Shown here one piece after another: positions 43,503 to 55,060 of a stretch of 64,000 nucleotides of DNA. The stretch spans positions 1,049,329 to 1,113,328 of the forward strand of contig NW_006763290.1 of NCBI RefSeq assembly GCF_000218685.1, given 5' to 3'. The stretch is from Serpula lacrymans var. lacrymans S7.9 (taxonomy: Eukaryota > Basidiomycota > Agaricomycetes > Boletales > Serpulaceae). The stretch's first letter is position 1, and each line of letters opens with the position of its first letter. A program made the translations under genes and the position numbers. The notes under the pieces are model-generated. The model was not told the origin of the DNA and did no database searches. It saw only the letters and a program-made list of their open reading frames with translations.

Positions 43503-46290
43503 CAGGAAGAGGGGCGGTCCCCAGGACAGACTTGTAGCCTTTGTTTAGTGAGAGAAGGAACTTGGCAATGTACAGAATGTTTGTGGAATCCAGAGTATTG
43601 CATGTCATGCTGCAGGGATGCTCACCAGAGGTTACCATTTCATAGAGTTGAGCAATGGGTGGGCACACATTTCTAACCTTCTTGGCTTTATAGAGCCGGC
43701 TTGGAAATTCATCTGGGCCACACCGGGAAACCATGCCTGGGATGTGATGACAACCACAGTCTAGCAGAGGACAACTCACTGGAGGGTGATTCCCAGGTGG
43801 ACGGTACCAGGGACAATTTTCCAGGTGCCCCATCAGACAATGAGGAAGGAGGATTATTAGAAGAAGAAGAAGTAATCACAATAGGTGATATGCCCAAAAG
43901 GACTGGCTCCACTGACATCAATGGCAACACAATGATGCTTCTGGTAGACAAATCTGGTGTGCATCATTTGCCCGTGAAATGGTGTAGCTGACCCTGTCCC
44001 AATGCTGCCCGCTTGGACATTCAGTTCTTGGGTTATATCAGGCAAGTCAGAAGAAGCCTCAAACAGTGTGTTCACCTTTTCTTTGCTTGATGACTTCTTA
44101 TTTGATAACAAGGAATGTAAAACTTCTGCAATGAATTTCTATTCCAAGATATAGTGGGTGACAAACAGTGCATTACTGCACAAGGTCCCAGTGCGTCCCT
44201 CAGTTCTAGACTTCCCGGGTACCTCAATGATATGCTCCCCCTCTAAAATAGATATCAGGAGTTCATGAGGGTGTTATGGCAGTGGAGACATTTGAAATAT
44301 ATGCGTTGGCATGGATTTGCACACCAACCTGGCTGTCACCCTTCCCCAGGGTCTCTAGCATTGTTCTGCATAGCCTGCCCTCAACCGGGTATCAATGTCC
44401 TGCTTGATTGGAAGCAGGACCCCCTCAGGCAGTATCACTCGAGGGCTTTTGTTATGGATGGGAACTTGAACGCAGAGCGCATGAAGTCAAAGAACCCCAA
44501 TGATGATATCCCATTGGCCAATGACACAGCATTTTTGACGGCAAACCAACCATACATGGAGCACCTTAAAATCGCCAAAGAAAATAAAGTGGGGTCTACT
44601 TGTAATTACCACAGAGCTGTAAACCTGGCAAACAAGGACTGGAAGCACCTCAATGCTACCGGAATTGGTGCTACTGCCTGCACCCAGCATGGAGTATTTT
44701 GCCCGGGTGCCATAGTGGATTTTCAGAAAGGTGAACAGTGAGTTGCCCACAAGTCTGTGATAATGGGAATTGATCACTCTTCATAGCCAAATGAACATGA
44801 ACTATTCCCTGTGTCAGATCTTGTCTTCATTGGCCAGGACCGACTTCGTTATAGTTCTCTACAATATAATGTGCCAATACGGTAAACACTACTCAAAGAG
44901 GGTTCTTGAAAGTCCTTATCTTCAGGTCCCCAGTGGTGTATCCATGTACAAGGGCATTGATTATATCATATTCATGGACATCATCTGCTTCCCAAGATAC
45001 ACCCCTAACTTCATCCCCAGGGCTGGGCAGGTTGATGGTGAGATATTAGAAACACTTTGGGCTCCCCTCAATGAAGTCTCTGGAAGCACCTGGGTTATGA
45101 GCAAGTCATATAGGCAAGAAATATTGGATGATCACATGAGTGATTCCAATTGGAAGAAGCCTATACAAATGGGTAGGTCCCGGGCTTCAATAACTCACCC
45201 ATATTCATGACTAAGTGCATGCCTAGTCCTGGCACTTTGCAAGAAGTTCAAAAAGGTTCAATAAGGCTTGCCATCAAGCAAGCTTGCATTCAAAAACATC
45301 AATTTCACTGCAGACTCCAAGGACACAGAGGCCTGGATTGCCCAGGGAAAAAAGGCATAGCAAAACCGGCTGCATACACAATATGCCATGGATATATATG
45401 AAGTCTTTTTGGCAAAATTACCCAGCAAAGCAGAAATCCAGCTGCATTTATCACAACTGGAAACAAGAAATGGAGTGGTTTGAGGAACCGCTGCTTGGTT
45501 AGCAGTGGGTCTGAAGTTGGAAGAGATTCAGTAAGTCCCCGGGCCCCAGGATCCCAGGAATATATACTTTTTTGAATAGTTATTAACTCTACCTAACAGG
45601 ATATAGCTGCAAATTCATGTAAAACAAATCAACAAAAGGGCACAACCGCAGAAAAACTGGAGTTATAGGAAAGGTGTCAACACTTGCTCTCCCGTAGATG
45701 CTCTCAACCTCAAGGTTGAAAGGTATCTAGGTAATATCAATGTTGCCGAGTTTCTTGAGAAGGTCCCGGGGTGGCCAAACTTTGACAAAGACAACAATGC
45801 AGAAGAAATAAATCTGTTTGACCTCCCGGGTTCCTTCAATGGCAATGATGAGCCTATTGGGAGGAGAAAATTGGTGTTACCCTCTAACTTAGGAAAAAGC
45901 ACTTGCAAAATTAAAGGCCTACATCATCTAGTAAGTCAGGAGCTTATACTCCAAGAAAGTCAGGCCAATGACACCTTGCATCAGATACGTATCCTACTGG
46001 GTCAAAATTTTTTTCTGTTCAGGACAAAGGTGAGGGCTTGGGCAGAGATTACCCGTGTGGAAGCCAATGTCAAAGTCCACTCAGCCATATATAAGAGAGC
46101 CCAGCATGCAATTATATCTCTGGGGTGCCGGGCAGAAATATTACAAAAATATCAAGAGCTCAAACCAGACCACCTCAAGGCAAGTACCTAGCTCATGAAT
46201 CTCAATGCAACTGGACTCCGCAACACTGCATTGCCATGGTTTTGGAGCATGGATGTGAAAGTGAAAGGTGACACCTTCTAACAGACCTGC
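43503..46290 (+). pseudogene. KDZ transposase with CxC2-like cysteine cluster
   Basis: The start MQEEGRSPGQTCSLCLVREG opens a cysteine cluster (CSLC..CTEC..CMSCC, then H) and AGLEIHLGHTGKPC. The RNase H-like core follows at 44265-44741: CPQPGINVLLDW, FVMDGNLNAERMKSKNPNDD and GSTCNYHRAVNLANKDW, GATACTQHGVFCPGAIVDFQ. Later parts are FVIVLYNIMCQYGKHYSKRV and IIFMDIICF (44840-44995), KAEIQLHLSQLETRNGV (about 45430) and the C-terminal SQANDTLHQIRILLGQNFFL and YQELKPDHLKAST (45960-46190). A stop lies after GTHF near 43674 and several frames change. The family moves DNA by cut-and-paste; this copy is dead. Confidence 0.82.
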
Positions 46291-46938
46291 ATGTATAGAT
46301 ACATTATAAGTATTATAAATTCTATAGAGCTACAGCTACAACGACTACACCACAAGACTAACATAAAGCCTAATATTATGTCTGGATGTTGAACTAGGCG
46401 TAAATGATGACCAGGCAAGCTGTCCTGACACTCAATCAAGATTAAAATCTGATCTGAAGGGTATTTGTCCATATCAGGAGGAGGGTGTTTTGTGAATGTG
46501 GCTACAGGGAAGGCACCATTCAAGGTTACAAGGTTGTACCTCCCCAGGATGGGTGTAGAACCTGGCAAAAGCATAAACAAGACTGCTGAGAACATGGCCA
46601 AGGACATGAAGTCTGTCTTAGACAAAATGCCAAAATGTGTGAGGTGCTATTCAAAACTGCAGAGCAGATGAAAAACAGGGCAGAGCATAGACGCTCTAAG
46701 GCCCCTAACTACAAGGTCAGCAGCCTGGTTTGGTTAGATACCAACCACTTAAGATTAAAAGACCAGCAGTCTAGAAAACTGACCAAAAAGTGGATTGGAC
46801 CTTACCGGATTAAGAAAGTCAAGCCCAATACTGTGGAGCTGGAACTCCCAAAACAAATGAGGGTAGTACCCACAGTCAATATTAGTTGTGTGAAACCCTA
46901 CAAAGAGCCACTCTGCCTGGACAGGCAAGAGTTCATAT

Positions 46939-47262
46939 TGTTAGTTTTGGTGATTCTGCACCTTTGTGCTACCTATATATTTTCATTCCTTTCTCTATCT
47001 ATTCTTCTATCATTCACTATTAATTGTGTTCTCTATTATTTCGCCTTTGTGGCTGCTTTGTTTACCTTTGTTTACAAAACTTCGGACAGTACTGCAGAGT
47101 CCAATGCTTCCTATTCTCTAGTTACTCACATTGGACTCTAGGTACTGTATACCTGTCATACTCTCTAATAATTTAGTTACTCACATTGGACTCTAGTTCC
47201 AGTCCCTGATTGCTCTTAGCAAGTGGCTAGACACTTCCTTCAAGCTTTGTTCTTAATACATA
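46939..47262 (+). repeat. Dispersed repeat R, copy 1 (possible LTR)
   Basis: It starts TGTTAGTTTTGGTGATTCTG and contains GTTTACCTTTGTTTACAAAA and two copies of TTACTCACATTGGACTCTAG. An inverse copy lies at 50155-50468. The TG start and its abrupt entry into the Gypsy sequence fit an LTR, but a CA end and target duplication were not seen. Confidence 0.6.
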
Positions 47263-47267
47263 TACCC

Positions 47268-47643
47268 TGGTGTACAACTCAGACAAGTGAGTGGGAGTGG
47301 TTACCCTTTGAGATAGGACTGAGTTTGTTATGGGTAAACAACATGAGGACTTGCTGAGGAGTCTCCTTGATCTATTGGGGTATTTATACTACTACAGACT
47401 ATTTGTATATGTATACTATACAGATGATGAAGGCAGTGGCTAATGATGTCATAGGGTGCAGCCCGTGTAACCAGCTCCACTGTGTGAGAGACTTGTAGCT
47501 AAGAATAAAGAAAAGCAGTGCAGCACGAGAAAGTGGAGTTTGAACAGAATGGAAAGTGCCGCATGGCACAGTGTGTGAAAACTATGAAAGAAAGTTAAAG
47601 TGGAGAATGAAACTTAAAGGTCCAAAAATTGGGTATTGTAACA
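47268..47643 (-). repeat. Family L LTR, minus strand, 3'-truncated
   Basis: Read on the minus strand it begins TGTTACAATACCCAATTTTT at 47643 and follows the family to TACACCAGGG near 47268, lacking only the last 20 or so bases. It joins directly to repeat R, with which it forms the insert in the Gypsy 3' end. Confidence 0.8.
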
Positions 47644-47966
47644 CAGACTGGTAGTAGTCACCCAGGAAGGTGAAGAAGAATTCAAAGTCAAACAGGTGGT
47701 GGATGGACACTTGAAGGGTGGAAAACTAGAATTTGTGGTCCTCTGGAAGGGTTATGGAGACAAGGATAGAACATGGGAACCAGAAGCCCATCTGGACAGC
47801 TTCCGCAATGCTGTTCACAACTTCTATTCTAAAGAATCCTTCAGCTCCTAGGAAGCTTAGAGGCATGGATTTGAATCTTTTTAATTCCCTTTTTCAACCA
47901 ATACCCATATAACTACTACCTCTGGTACTTGGTCTCACCTGGAAGTCAAGCCTTAGGAGGGGGTAG

Positions 47967-48240
47967 TGTTGCAATCACAAATTTTGGACTTTTAACTTTT
48001 ATTCTCCACTTTAACTTTCTCTCCCAATTTTCACACACCATGCCATGTGGCACTTTCCTTTTGTTCAAACTCCACTTTCTTGCGCTACACTGCTTCCCTT
48101 TATTTTAGATACAATTCTCTCACATAGTAGAGCTAGTCACATGGGCTATGTCCTATGACATAATCAGTCACTGCTTCCATCAACTATATAGTACACATGT
48201 ACAAATAGCTTGTAGTAGTATAAATACCCCAATAGATCAC
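47967..48240 (+). repeat. Family L LTR, 5' part (3' LTR of the Gypsy fragment)
   Basis: It starts TGTTGCAATCACAAATTTTG after the purine tract AGGAGGGGGTAG and follows the family to AAATACCCCAATAGATCA, then ends. Downstream is unrelated sequence leading to the Harbinger gene. Confidence 0.8.
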
Positions 48241-48582
48241 AACAGCCCACCACCATGCCTGATAGACATAAGATTGCTACGGTGCACCTACCACTACTCT
48301 CCCGACACTACCAATTCATTTCCCGTCAGCTCATTGCCCCAATCTTGTCCACCATTGACAATAGCGCCCAGCTTGTCAGCACATTTGTACTTGAATCTGA
48401 GAGTTTCTGATGTGCGACTAGACTTCCTCCCCGCCAAGCTCAAGGAGGAAACAGAATAATAGAAGAGTGGGCTCCAATCCCTGGAGGACAAGGAGTGTCT
48501 ATGTCAGTTCAGGTGAGCTCTCTCCGGGTCACAAAGAACTCGGCAAGAGCTACAAGACTAACTGCAAGAAAATACCCACAGG

Positions 48583-49510
48583 ATGACTGCTGATGAGCTC
48601 TTTGATTTGGTCGAAGCCATTGGGCTACCAGATGAGATCACAACACCTGGACGGTATACTTTTTCGGCAATTGAAGCGCTTTGCTTGACATGCGCACATT
48701 TCTGTTCTGCCGGTGACATGTACAACCTCTGCATGAAATTTAATTGCTTGCAGTCATCCATTTCTGAGATTATCAACTTTGTTGCAATGTATGTCAACAA
48801 AAACTGGAACCATATCCTTGAATTTGGCCACACACATCTGCTTTCCCCTCCAAACCTTGAGAAGTATGCTTGTGCAGTCCATGAAGCAGGTGCACCTCTG
48901 TTGGGCATTTGGGGGTTCCTAGACTACACTATTTGACGGATATGCTGTCCACACTTTTCCAACAACAGGCCTACAACGGCCATAAGAAATATCACTTGTT
49001 CAAGTTTCAGGCACTTATGCTACTAAACGGGATGTTTGGGCACCTGTATGAACCAATAGAGGGGCGGAGGAATGATTCCTTCCTGCTAAACAAAAGTTGG
49101 CTGCTTGAGAAGTGCACTGAGCATGCTGTACAAGATGGGACTGATGAAAATACCCAGTGGAGCACAGACACCCCCAAATTTTTGGCGATGCAGCCTATGG
49201 AATCAGCAACCAAATTGTCAGCCCTTTTGCGGGACCCAGCAACCGCACCAAAGAGGAAAAGGCATGGAACGCAGTCATGGGCCAAGTGAGGATTGAAGTC
49301 AAGCATGGGTTCGATATTGTTGCAAACACTTGCTGTTCTTGAATGCTGGTTGGAAGATGCATGTTTACAGGTCTCCAGTTGGACACTACTACTGAACAAG
49401 TGTTTTGTTCACCAATGCAATCAATTGTTTTTGCTTCAACCAGGTCTTTGTCCACTTCAATTGTCAACACCCAGAGCTTTGCAAATACTTTTATCACTGA
49501 TTTTATAGTA
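48583..49510 (+). pseudogene. PIF/Harbinger-type transposase (DDE_Tnp_4-like)
   Basis: The first frame (48583-48936) has the N-terminal region (RYTFSAIEALCLTCAHF, MKFNCLQSSISEIINFV) and the first catalytic Asp in GIWGFLDYTI, followed by TGA. The next frame (48950 on) has YNGHKKYHLFKFQALMLLNG and LYEPIEGRRNDSFLL with the second Asp. The third part (49157-49342) has IFGDAAYGISNQIVSPFAG and VRIEVKHGF, where the family has Glu in the last motif (RIxVExxF) and here Lys is found. The C-terminus follows (HVYRSPVGHYY, FVHFNCQHPELCKYF). It would cut out and insert DNA at 3-bp sites. Frameshifts and the Glu-to-Lys change make it inactive. Confidence 0.75.
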
Positions 49511-49545
49511 TGGTAAAGAGTACTTGTGATCAGCAGCAAATGTAA

Positions 49546-50090
49546 TTAGTTCGCAACAACATTCACAAGAATATCAAGATAGCTCTCTGATACCCTCTCA
49601 AAAGTTTTTTTTGTCTCCTTCATCTGAGCAATAATCTCCTGTTGCTGTTTGGTGTGATGATTTGTCAATGTGGGTACAGGTAAGACAACACTTCTTGACA
49701 ACGGGCTCATTCGGGTTGATGTTTTCAGTGTCTGAGTCATGGTGGTCGCTATTAGTATTGGCAGCAGGGCTGACCCTCTTACAACGACCTAAGGCCTGCA
49801 TTGAGGTCTTTCAAATTATTTTGCCAACAATTCTGTCCTGTTTTACCTTCTACACTGCACCTCAGAAGTAAGGTGGAAGAGTCCTGGTGTATTCCTCTAG
49901 GAGGTCTGGAGGTGTGTTTTTGAATTCAGAGGGCATGTAGTTGTCGCCGTGGTGAAAAGTTATGGTGGGTTGGATCTTGGTGGTTGTTGAATCAGGAGAG
50001 CCAGCTCTCTTAAGGCAGAAGTCTGTGATAACGGTGGCAGGGAAGAGGTGTCATCATGTGGAGTATTTTTCCCCCCATTTGATGTGAATC
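49546..50090 (-). pseudogene. Possible Harbinger partner gene remnant
   Basis: The minus strand has coding-like pieces: RAGSPDSTTTKIQPTITFHH (near 50010-49950), YMPSEFKNTPPDLLEEYTRT, then RKRVSPAANTNSDHHDSDTE and NINPNEPVVKK (49800-49690). It is convergent with the transposase and about as far from it as the Myb/SANT-like partner gene of PIF/Harbinger elements usually is. No Myb domain itself is seen, so this is an inference from position. Confidence 0.35.
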
Positions 50091-50154
50091 CACAAGGGAT
50101 GTGATCAACACAAACAGCAAGCTCAAGGGTTGCCTGTCCAATTGAGAACTTCTG

Positions 50155-50468
50155 GGAAGTGTCTAACCACTTGCTGAGAGCTAACAGGGACAGAACTAGA
50201 GTCCAGTATGAGTAACTTTATTATCAGAGAGTACAGAATGTGTACAGTATCTAGAGTCCAGTATGAGTAACTAAAGAATAGGAATACTAGACTCTGCAAT
50301 ACTAGTCCGAAGTTTTGTAAACAAAGGTAAACAAATCAGCCACAAAGGTGAAATTATAGAATGCTCAGTGAATACTGAACAATAGAGCAAAAAGAATAAA
50401 GAGGGAAGTGATTTAGAAAGAAGGGAAAATAGATAGCACAACTAGGTGCAAAATCACCAAAACTAACA
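50155..50468 (-). repeat. Dispersed repeat R, copy 2
   Basis: Read on the minus strand it starts TGTTAGTTTTGGTGATTTTG at 50468 and parallels 46939-47240, including the doubled GAGTCCAGTATGAGTAACT-type motif (near 50195 and 50250). It ends within 70 bp of the second Helitron. Confidence 0.6.
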
Positions 50469-50536
50469 TTGCCCAAGGTTGATAATTGCAATTGAGGCAC
50501 GCGGCGGCACACTCAGCACAATTCAGTGGAGTTATA

Positions 50537-52062
50537 ATCACAAGGTCCAGCCCATGGCTCTGCCACTGGTGCAATGTATAATAAATGATAATACTAATAC
50601 TGTTTAGTAATCAAAATGTTAAGTCAGTGAACTTATGCTGCCTGTAATGTATGTTAGGTCTTTGAATCCTATGATGCATGTTTGCTGTTCTGTTGTTGAA
50701 TGTCCTTATAAGCCTGCCCTAAACTTGTGCACAGTATACTGAACTCAAGCAGATGGTTCATTGAATCTTTACAGACATCAACATATATTGTAACATAAAA
50801 ACTCTGTGGTATTACATTGATAGATTGATGAGAAATAAAAAAAGAGACTCCAGAAATGGTAAAGGATGATAATATGATCTGAGAACAAAACACTTTAGTC
50901 AAAAGGTTGAGAATTGGGGAAAAGTCTACTTGCTAGTCACAGATAAAGCCAGTCAGAATTTTGGGATATACCACATTGATGGTACATCTGTCATTTAAAC
51001 CATGTGGAAATAGCACTTTTATTTTCTGTCCTGAAGTGCAGTGCGACAATGCAATGTAAAGTTGCCCATGTGAAAACACTGGGACACATAAATCCAGCCC
51101 AACCTGTGTCATTGATTGCCCTTGAGACTTGTTAATGGTCATGGCAAAGGCAACATGGACAGGGAATTGACAATGTGATAGCTTGATGGGCAATTCTTCT
51201 GATGGAGGTTCCAATGTGAGGCGTGGAATAAAAGCTATCTTCCCTGCATGTTTTCCTCCCAAGACACCGCACTTCAATACTCTTCTCTTCATCTCTATTA
51301 AAATTATGTGTGTTCCATTACAGAGTCTATTTAGGGGATGAGTATTGCAGAGGAGCATAAGCAGACATCCAGCTTTTAAGTTTGAGGTGCACTTCAGAAA
51401 GGCCAGATACTTGCAAGGAGTTCAAGAACTCTGCAGGATAATGTTTATGCCACTCTCTAACCACTTTATCAATTGACAGAGCTACTAACTCTTCTCCAGG
51501 GCAGAATTCCCATTGCTGAATCAAGGTTACTAATGGCATCATTTTTTGTGGAGAGGATGATGCAGTGAAGGAAATAATGGTTATCTCTGTCTCCATTTGC
51601 AATTCCAGGATAGGTAATGTCAACTAATGAGTCTATGGTGTTTTCTGGCATAAGGATGTTGGCAGGAATCTCAATAGTCCCATCTCCTGCAATTCCATGA
51701 CCACAACCAACATCCAGCAGCACTGTGAATAAAGCAAGTTGTTCCCCAATTATGATAAATTGACTGTATGATGATATCAAAAGTATTCCACTGCCCTTGA
51801 CTGAGCTGCTCCACATTATCTTTTGAGTAATAATAATACAGTTAAGTGATCAAATTTTATTTAGTCAGGAGTCAGTGAACTTGTGCTGTCTATCCTTATA
51901 AGTGTGAGAATTTCAATATGGCTACTATTTTCACTGTGTTCACTACTACTGTACTGCTGCTCCTGTATTGCCACAAAAACCACGCAAGCAAAACTAAGCA
52001 AAATAACCAACGCAACGTGGCTTGCACGCGGCATTTGGGACCACCGTCCCCTTTGTTATAGA
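50537..52062 (-). mobile_element. Helitron-like element, second copy with internal deletion
   Basis: It has the same 5' end (TCTATAACAAAGGGGACGG, minus strand from 52062, preceded by A) and the same 3' region (GCACCAGTGGCAGAGCCA) as the copy at 37356-39384. Compared with that copy, about 530 bp is missing near 51715, which removes the Walker A and B part of the helicase. The remaining helicase segment (51720-50930) keeps VAFAMTINKSQGQSMTQVGL and SHGQLYIALSHCTSGQ in frame. It is therefore a deletion derivative that needs help in trans. Confidence 0.75.
50933..51720 (-). pseudogene. Pif1-like helicase C-terminal part, second Helitron
   Basis: Pieces are MPENTIDSLVDITYPGIANG, LRIILIEMKRRVLKC-type sequence, AGKIAFIPRLTLEPPSEELP and AMTINKSQGQSMTQVGLDLC with FSHGQLYIALSHCTSGQKIK, the terminal helicase motifs. 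The ATP-binding half is deleted, so no helicase activity is possible. Confidence 0.75.
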
Positions 52063-52438
52063 TATCCATGTTAGCAACACTTCAGCAAATGGTGTGTTCA
52101 AATTTCATGATACCTTGTTAATGAAAAACACTGATATATATCGCAGAATGAAACAAATGTAAAAAAATCAAGTCAGCATCAGGCATTCCCTTTTTGGTAG
52201 CCCCTTGAAGTTACAGGAGAATTATCACTGTACTAGCAAAACTGACGACATGGGTCGTGCCACATCATTTCCCACAGTAATTAGGTCTCCCAATCAGGAT
52301 ATTCCTATTAGGGTCTGCTGGGGGGGACTACATCTGTAAAATGCAAAAAAACTTGCTTAGGGCTAAGCACATTTCAAAGCAATGATTGTACTACTGGTAG
52401 GCGGGGTGAATACTAGTACAAATGTGAATACAACAAAA
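52063..52438. other. Flank between Helitron and Plavaka gene
   Basis: No gene, terminus or repeat could be recognised apart from a run GCTGGGGGGGAC near 52318. It is probably the 3' region of the second Plavaka gene. Confidence 0.4.
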
Positions 52439-54112
52439 TCAATCAGCAAATTCTGTTAAAAATGTATTATATGTCTCCTTGTCCGAGAAGTTATTTACAT
52501 AGAAAGTAGTGGGAAGCTCAAGAAAATTGCTAGAATTGATGTCGTGATCCATGACTGCACCAAAGACTGGTATGAAATCCACAGGTAGGTGTACTGAGTT
52601 TAGAGGGTATACATTGCCTACACAACGTCTTTCTCCCGTGGATGTTGTTGAATTTTGAAAGAGACGTTCAACGAGGTACATATCAATGTATGGCTCCTCC
52701 ATAACGGCCCCGCTGTTATCTCTCTGCATCCCTGCATATCTGTAATTTTGCCCATAAATGAGTACTGGCAATAGGTGTTGCTCGAGGGCAGTCCGTTGTG
52801 GTTCTATTGCCTGAAATATGATACATACTTGTACCACCAGTGTAGCTAGATTAAAAAATTAATCACTGTAATTCTTGTTAATGCCAGCAAGCTCAATGCA
52901 GTTACACTCACAGGAGATCCCATCAGGATTGCCCAATCTCACTGTGTCACAGTTTCCAAGCGGCATCTTAGGCAAAGGCGGATACGCTTGAATAGTTTGC
53001 GGAGGCATGATGATATGCAAACAAAACATTGAGTGTAGTTGTCACCTTGCACTTGTACCACACTTGGATATGCGTGAATGACAGATTGCTACAATCAGTA
53101 GGCCCGGAATATCTGTGGAAACCTAATAAGCCTCATGCATAATCGGCTATAGGCCCTGGTAAGTCTTCCAAGGCAAAGAGTTCCACTGCTCTCTGGATTA
53201 AAATATACTCCATATCTGGATATTTTGTGAGGTGGAACACTGTCTTGGCATGAGTAGACTGAATTCTTTTCAGAAAGTGGTTGCGGATGGGTTGCATGCT
53301 TAAGATGTGTTTTTCTTCAGGTAAAGCACGGGATAACCAGCTCAACTTGGGGTCAACTTCAGCTAAGACAGAGCTTTCTTTGGAAACAAGATAATTTATG
53401 AGGGAGATATTTTGGTGTCGGAGGATTGCGTATAAGTGAAACATTCGCGCTTTTTCTAAGTGGTCAAGGATGCAAACACATTGTATCTCAAAAAATAGGC
53501 GGCCATTAGTACCACTAAATGGATGTTTACTATGTGTGATTAAAAGATGTTCGGTGATGTTAGCTGTAAACTGGATAACAGCCCCCATATTCTGAATTGC
53601 TCAAGCAAAATGCTGCAATAGCTCCAGTTTAGGGATATTAAAATGCTCAATGGTCGTAGAGGCACCTCAACGAGCTTCAGCGTCTAGGATTGCTTGTTTG
53701 TTCTTGTGGAATTCAGACAAGGAAGCCACTATAGCCTTCACAGATGACGGAGTATGCATAGGGGATTGAGCTTGATAGATGAAGTCAACAAGAGCATGTA
53801 TAGCTTGCAAGAAAGAAGGGGTAACCGTGCCTGCTGACGTTACAATAATTGTTCTCTGTATTTCGCGATGTTTGCGTCCTGTCATTTGTTTGACATACAA
53901 GATACTGTTCCCGAAATGCCTGAAACCCACTCTTGCATGCAGGCTTCTGTAACGTGCATCGAGCTCATCTCTTCCAATGGCTTCTTTACACTACAGCAAG
54001 ACATGATCAAAAAGAACTTATGACATGTATGTAGAATTTCAGGAACAAGAAATTTACTCAGGTCTGCAAGAGGCCAATCACGCCAAAATGGATGATGAAC
54101 ACCGCTGAGACC
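52439..54112 (-). pseudogene. Plavaka transposase, second lineage, C-terminal part
   Basis: This continues the gene broken by the KDZ insertion. From 54112 it reads VHHPFWRDWPLADLSKFLVP and EILHTCHKFF, then RHFGNSILYVKQMTGRKHRE and HALVDFIYQAQSP (53930-53667), VIQFTANITEHLLITHSKHP and CILDHLEKARMFHLYAILR (53588-53400), and the end LPVDFIPVFGAVMD (near 52600). These match Plavaka-type transposases with a C-terminal extension, a different lineage from the 11964-14944 copy. Frames change between the segments; some changes are introns, and others may be real damage. The start lies at 62371-63900. Confidence 0.78.
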
Positions 54113-54790
54113 ACCTATCCGACATCAACAGTGAGACTCATTAGTCAGATTGCCTTATTGAGGCAATAAGGCTAAGTCGCGCCAAATGGCGTGTAAGCGC
54201 GATCCAGCAAAAGCACCAGCTGCACCTTGGAGAAAATTTGCCGGTGAACGACCGGCACAGCGAGCGGATCCTTTCGGCATGCTATCCAAAGGGTCTGTGC
54301 GCTGTGCCCGCCTTTCACCACAAGCACTTTGTTGGTTTTTCTCACATCTCCCATTATGGCTCGGTTTCAATGTCCGGTTTGCACCCTGCGCCACAACCTG
54401 CTGCTGCATCACCACCATCAGTAGTCTGTACTCGATGTTATACACAGCAACGAGTTCCTTAGTCCCCTCAGTCTCCATTCTCCAATGAATATCACGCAAT
54501 GCCCTCCGGATCTCTCAGGTCATCAAGACTCAAAGTACCACGCAAGGTCAAATCGATCCCTGGCCTCCCCACCACTTCTTCTGATGGCCATCTCAACTTA
54601 TGCTTGCAACCAGGGGTGAAGAGGCTGAACCAGATTGCAGAGGAAAGTGCAGAAGGAATAAGGAAGTGCCAAACAATGCTGCAGAGTACGTCTTGACTTC
54701 TCAGCATCTACTAACTGGGTATACTTTGTTACAGATATGCCTGTTGATGTTCGACAGGTTATGAACTGCGTTGCACTGGCATCCGGTGCT
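54113..54790 (+). repeat. Left terminal inverted repeat of the KDZ transposon
   Basis: It is an inverse copy of 61691-62370. It contains a start codon (54499) and a 65-codon frame (MPSGSLRSSRLKVPRKVKSI), then an intron with donor GTACGT and branch-like CTAAC, then MPVDVRQVMNCVALASGA, i.e. the first exon and start of the second exon of the transposase, pointing into the element from the wrong end. Past 54790 the frame goes on about 35 codons in unrelated sequence to a stop near 54895. Confidence 0.9.
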
Positions 54791-55060
54791 GAAGCATTCA
54801 CCCTGAATTCCGATTTGCGCCGGTCTTTTCTGCTCATTGTTGTAGACAGCGACAACGAGTCTTACATAGGGAGAGACTTTAGACTTCTAAGTTGATAGAG
54901 AGCATATGTAATGTAACACTACACCAGTCCATCAATAATTAGGCAAAATTCACCCTATTTTTCTATTGATACTACATCAATGGCTCTTAAATAGTGCGAG
55001 AAACAACTTGAACATCCTGAGTTGGGCGAGAACAGTGCATGCAAGCGGCACTACACTATG

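Larger units (their letters stand above)
46490..48240 (+). mobile_element. 3' end of a Ty3/Gypsy element with insertions
   Basis: Integrase C-terminal sequence (46490-46938: KMPKCV region, VWLDTNHLRLKDQQSRKLT, KWIGPYRIKKV, VSCVKPYKEP) stops abruptly. It resumes at 47645 with the chromodomain (EEEFKVKQVVDG, LEFVVLWKGYGDKDRTWEPE), followed by a 3' LTR from 47967. The part between (46939-47643) is foreign: a repeat shared with 50155-50468 and a minus-strand LTR. It is a sister of element B. Confidence 0.8.

Noticed and set aside
54155..54707. Mirror-image protein pairs at 54155-54707 and 61775-62330
   Set aside because: They are antisense frames within the terminal repeats of the KDZ transposon; the transposase exon on the other strand explains their conservation.
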